Assembly (NCBI GenBank): GCA_008080925.1
Contig: VMDJ01000110.1
Location: 1 to 8,185, forward strand
Length of the DNA: 8,185 bases
Reading direction: 5' to 3'
DNA from: Gammaproteobacteria bacterium
GTDB taxonomy: Bacteria > Pseudomonadota > Gammaproteobacteria > Chromatiales > Chromatiaceae
The notes beneath the pieces are model-generated. The model worked only from the letters and a program-made list of their open reading frames with translations, was not told where the DNA came from and made no database searches. A program made the position numbers and the translations under genes. Shown piece after piece: positions 6,080 to 8,185 of this stretch (positions are counted from its first letter, which is position 1; every line of letters starts with the position of its first letter).

Positions 6080-6394
6080 GTGCGTGAGTTTTCAGCTACA
6101 CAGCTTGCTGAGTATCTCGCTGAACATGCTCCCCGCCTGATTGATGTGCGTGAGCAATGGGAATATGACACCTGTCATTTAGAGAATAGCGAGCTGTTTC
6201 CCATGCAAAGCATTCCCGCTGTGATGAAGCACTGGGATAAAACTGAAGAAATCGTGATCATCTGCCATCACGGCATTCGTAGCCGACAAGTGTGTCGATT
6301 TTTAGATCACTATGGTTTTGAGAATGTGATCAACCTGAATGGCGGGATTGATCAATGGGCATTGCAAGTTGATCTCAACATGCCTACTTACTAG
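6080..6394 (+). CDS. Single-domain rhodanese-like protein
   Basis: The 104-residue protein is one rhodanese domain of GlpE/PspE size. Visible features are LIDVREQWEYDTCHL at about 20-34, a hydrophobic strand VIIC ending in the catalytic cysteine C62, the active-site loop CHHGIRS (62-68), and the closing NLNGGIDQWA. Such proteins carry sulfur as a cysteine persulfide; the specific acceptor is not known. There is no signal peptide, so it should be cytoplasmic. The likely start is GTG 6080, one base after the stop of the methyltransferase gene and without a clear ribosome binding site, which fits translational re-initiation. The TAG stop at 6392-6394 overlaps the waaA stop on the other strand (CTAG at 6391-6394). 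Confidence 0.92.
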   Translation: MREFSATQLAEYLAEHAPRLIDVREQWEYDTCHLENSELFPMQSIPAVMKHWDKTEEIVIICHHGIRSRQVCRFLDHYGFENVINLNGGIDQWALQVDLNMPTY

Positions 6395-7650
6395 GCGATG
6401 ATTTTTTCAACGAGTTTTTCGAGCTTATCTAGCGCACCACGGTTATCGGCAACAAGCTTTTGACCCGCTTCACCCACTTCGACACGAGCTGCCGCATCGG
6501 TTAACCAGGCCTGAAGTAGCTTCGCTAATTCCTCTGCATTGTAGACGCGCTCAGCGCCCCCAATCTGAATCAACTGACGAGTGATTAATTCAAAGTTAAA
6601 AGTGTGTGGTCCCACAATCACGGGAATACCCTGTGCAGCTGCTTCTAACACGTTGTGACCGCCAATCTTGGCAAAGCTACCACCAATAAAAGCTACATTC
6701 ACTGCACCGATCAGCACATTCAGCTCACCCATGGTGTCACCAAGGTAAACCTGTGTTTTCTCCGTGACTGGATCATGCAAGCTGCGGCGAGCGACTTCAA
6801 AGTCATAGCGTTCGGCCAATGAGCCAACAGCATCAAAGCGCTCAGGATGTCGCGGCACCAGAACCAACAATGCATCCGGAACTTCTTTAATTAGCTGTTG
6901 ATGCGCCTCGAGGATTACCGACTCCTCACCATCATGCGTACTACCTGCTACCCATACCGGACGACCCGACCACATACGTCGCATCACCTCCGATTGCTCT
7001 AAAACACTGGCAGGGACATCCACATCAAACTTAATACTACCGGTAACGTGAATTGCTCCAGGGTTCACGCCAATCATACGTAAGCGATCAGCATCAGCTT
7101 CCGTTTGCGCAGCAACATGATCGATTTGGGCAAACACGGTCTGCGCGAAGCTTTCTACTCGCTGATAACGCCTCAGTGATCGAGCTGACAAACGTGCATT
7201 CGCCAGCAAGGTTGTTACTTTACGTTCACGTGCATAGTGCAATAAGTTGGGCCACACCTCAGTTTCAACCATCAGCATTGCCTTGGGACGCAAGGTGTCG
7301 AGGAAACGCATCAAGAAAAGCGGGATATCGTAAGGCGCATAACTGTGACTCACCTCAACACCAAATAATCGTTGTACCTGAGCTGAACCCGTTGGCGTGG
7401 TGGTCGTGATATGAATATGCAAGCTTGGATGATTTTGGATGAGGTGTCTCACCAAAGGCGCAACGGCCAATACCTCGCCAACCGATACTGCATGCACCCA
7501 AAGTCCACCCTGCTTGTAAGGGCCACGCACTTTGCCAAAACGCTCATCCCATCGCTCGCGATAAGCTGGCGCAAGGCGTGAACGCCACAACAGGCGTAAC
7601 AGCACAAAAGGCAGCATTACAAACAAGACGATTGTATAAAGTATGCGCAT
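6391..7650 (-). CDS. waaA: 3-deoxy-D-manno-octulosonic acid (KDO) transferase WaaA
   Basis: The 419-residue protein is of typical KDO-transferase length. WaaA transfers KDO from CMP-KDO to lipid IVA at the inner face of the cytoplasmic membrane, an essential step of lipopolysaccharide inner-core synthesis. The N-terminus is one hydrophobic anchor (about residues 3-22). It is followed by HAVSVGE (E59, the likely catalytic glutamate), METEVWPNL, then the second GT-B domain with WVAGSTHDGEE and the CMP-KDO-binding region GSFAKIGGHNVLEA (G330, G331, H332, N333). The start is ATG 7650; TTG 7653 is a possible alternative. The ATG overlaps the stop of the upstream aldo/keto reductase by one base (TGATG), so the two are probably in one operon. 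Whether the enzyme adds one or two KDO residues cannot be told. Confidence 0.96.
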   Translation of the reverse strand: MRILYTIVLFVMLPFVLLRLLWRSRLAPAYRERWDERFGKVRGPYKQGGLWVHAVSVGEVLAVAPLVRHLIQNHPSLHIHITTTTPTGSAQVQRLFGVEVSHSYAPYDIPLFLMRFLDTLRPKAMLMVETEVWPNLLHYARERKVTTLLANARLSARSLRRYQRVESFAQTVFAQIDHVAAQTEADADRLRMIGVNPGAIHVTGSIKFDVDVPASVLEQSEVMRRMWSGRPVWVAGSTHDGEESVILEAHQQLIKEVPDALLVLVPRHPERFDAVGSLAERYDFEVARRSLHDPVTEKTQVYLGDTMGELNVLIGAVNVAFIGGSFAKIGGHNVLEAAAQGIPVIVGPHTFNFELITRQLIQIGGAERVYNAEELAKLLQAWLTDAAARVEVGEAGQKLVADNRGALDKLEKLVEKIIA

Positions 7651-8185
7651 CAACCTAAGACCTTAATCAAGCTCTCAATGTTTGACCGTAGATGATGTGG
7701 ATTAATGGTTCCGACCACGACACTCGACACACCATCATGCGCAAAAATATCCTTAAAAGATTGCTCCACTCCAGCTTGCCCTGTCACATGCCCACTCATC
7801 AGGCCCTTTTTAATCAAGACACCTTTATTTTCACGCTCAGCAAGTTGGATAACAGGTAACTCATCCTGATATTCACTATTAAATGTTGCCATCACAATAT
7901 CGAGTAACTCGACACAACGACAACCGCCCTCAACCGTTTTAGTCGACATACCTGTTGCTCGAATCAAACCGCGTTCTTTTAAACGAGACATAGCTTCAAT
8001 CGCATCTGTTTTCTCAATAATTTGCATATCGTTGCCATCAGAATGGATAAGTACCGCATCAAGATAATCTGTATTCAATGTTTTAAGCGATTGCTCAACT
8101 GTGGCTTGAATGCCTTTAGAGCTGAAATCAAAGTGAGATTCACCATCAAAAGACTCGCCCACTTTCGACACGATAATCCAGTCTT
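7650..8185 (-). CDS. Aldo/keto reductase, C-terminal part (partial)
   Basis: This is the last 177 or so residues of an aldo/keto reductase (AKR superfamily) whose start lies beyond the window. The frame is open to the edge, so the apparent start at GTG 8171 is not a real start. The visible part begins with DWIIVSKVG, containing the likely catalytic lysine, and continues with the LNTDYLDAVLIHSDG block, whose histidine completes the usual Asp-Tyr-Lys-His set; Asp and Tyr lie upstream. The end has the NADPH-binding strand SVVVGTINPHHLRSN. These enzymes reduce carbonyls with NADPH; no substrate can be assigned. By hand count 7681-8160 is about 42% GC, lower than sampled lines of waaA (48-58%). 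The stop TGA 7650-7652 overlaps the waaA ATG. Confidence 0.9.
   Translation of the reverse strand, partial: DWIIVSKVGESFDGESHFDFSSKGIQATVEQSLKTLNTDYLDAVLIHSDGNDMQIIEKTDAIEAMSRLKERGLIRATGMSTKTVEGGCRCVELLDIVMATFNSEYQDELPVIQLAERENKGVLIKKGLMSGHVTGQAGVEQSFKDIFAHDGVSSVVVGTINPHHLRSNIESLIKVLG

Noticed and set aside
7053..7409. A 118-codon plus-strand open frame within waaA
   Set aside because: It is antisense to the conserved middle of waaA with no start signal or recognisable domain.

Overview
The window looks like the chromosome of a Gram-negative gammaproteobacterium of about 50% GC. A KDO transferase (waaA) implies lipopolysaccharide. The E. coli-type FNR boxes, the lutABC lactate cluster and thiC under a TPP riboswitch fit that group. 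The exact genus cannot be read from the sequence. Packing is dense: five gene junctions overlap by 1 to 8 bases, and two convergent pairs share a palindromic stop tetranucleotide (TTAA and CTAG).

Layout. Positions 1-2256 (+) hold the end of lutA/lldE, then lutB/lldF and lutC/lldG, the iron-sulfur L-lactate oxidation system, with each gene overlapping the next. Positions 2253-2935 (-) hold a coupled pair, a double-CDGSH iron-sulfur protein followed by a TerB-like helical protein, which converges on lutC. Positions 2936-3068 are a divergent control region with two perfect FNR/ANR boxes exactly 50 bp apart. A 43-residue single-span membrane protein (3069-3200, +) lies downstream. A bidirectional hairpin terminator separates it from thiC (3251-5143, -), which is preceded by a complete TPP riboswitch and a plausible promoter.

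Positions 5425-6394 (+) hold a protein-L-isoaspartate methyltransferase-like protein that lacks the usual active-site serine, followed one base later by a single-domain rhodanese. Positions 6391-8185 (-) hold waaA and, upstream and overlapping it by one base, the C-terminal part of an aldo/keto reductase that runs off the window.

Most genes are ordinary housekeeping or central metabolism. The most informative part is the 2936-3200 region. The right-hand FNR box is centred at -41.5 from a TACTGT -10 element lying at exactly -12 to -7, and the left-hand box falls at -91.5. This predicts oxygen-controlled expression of an uncharacterised 43-aa membrane protein, with the CDGSH-TerB pair under the same control region. 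No mobile element, CRISPR array, tRNA or rRNA was seen, and no gene-free stretch exceeds 300 bases.
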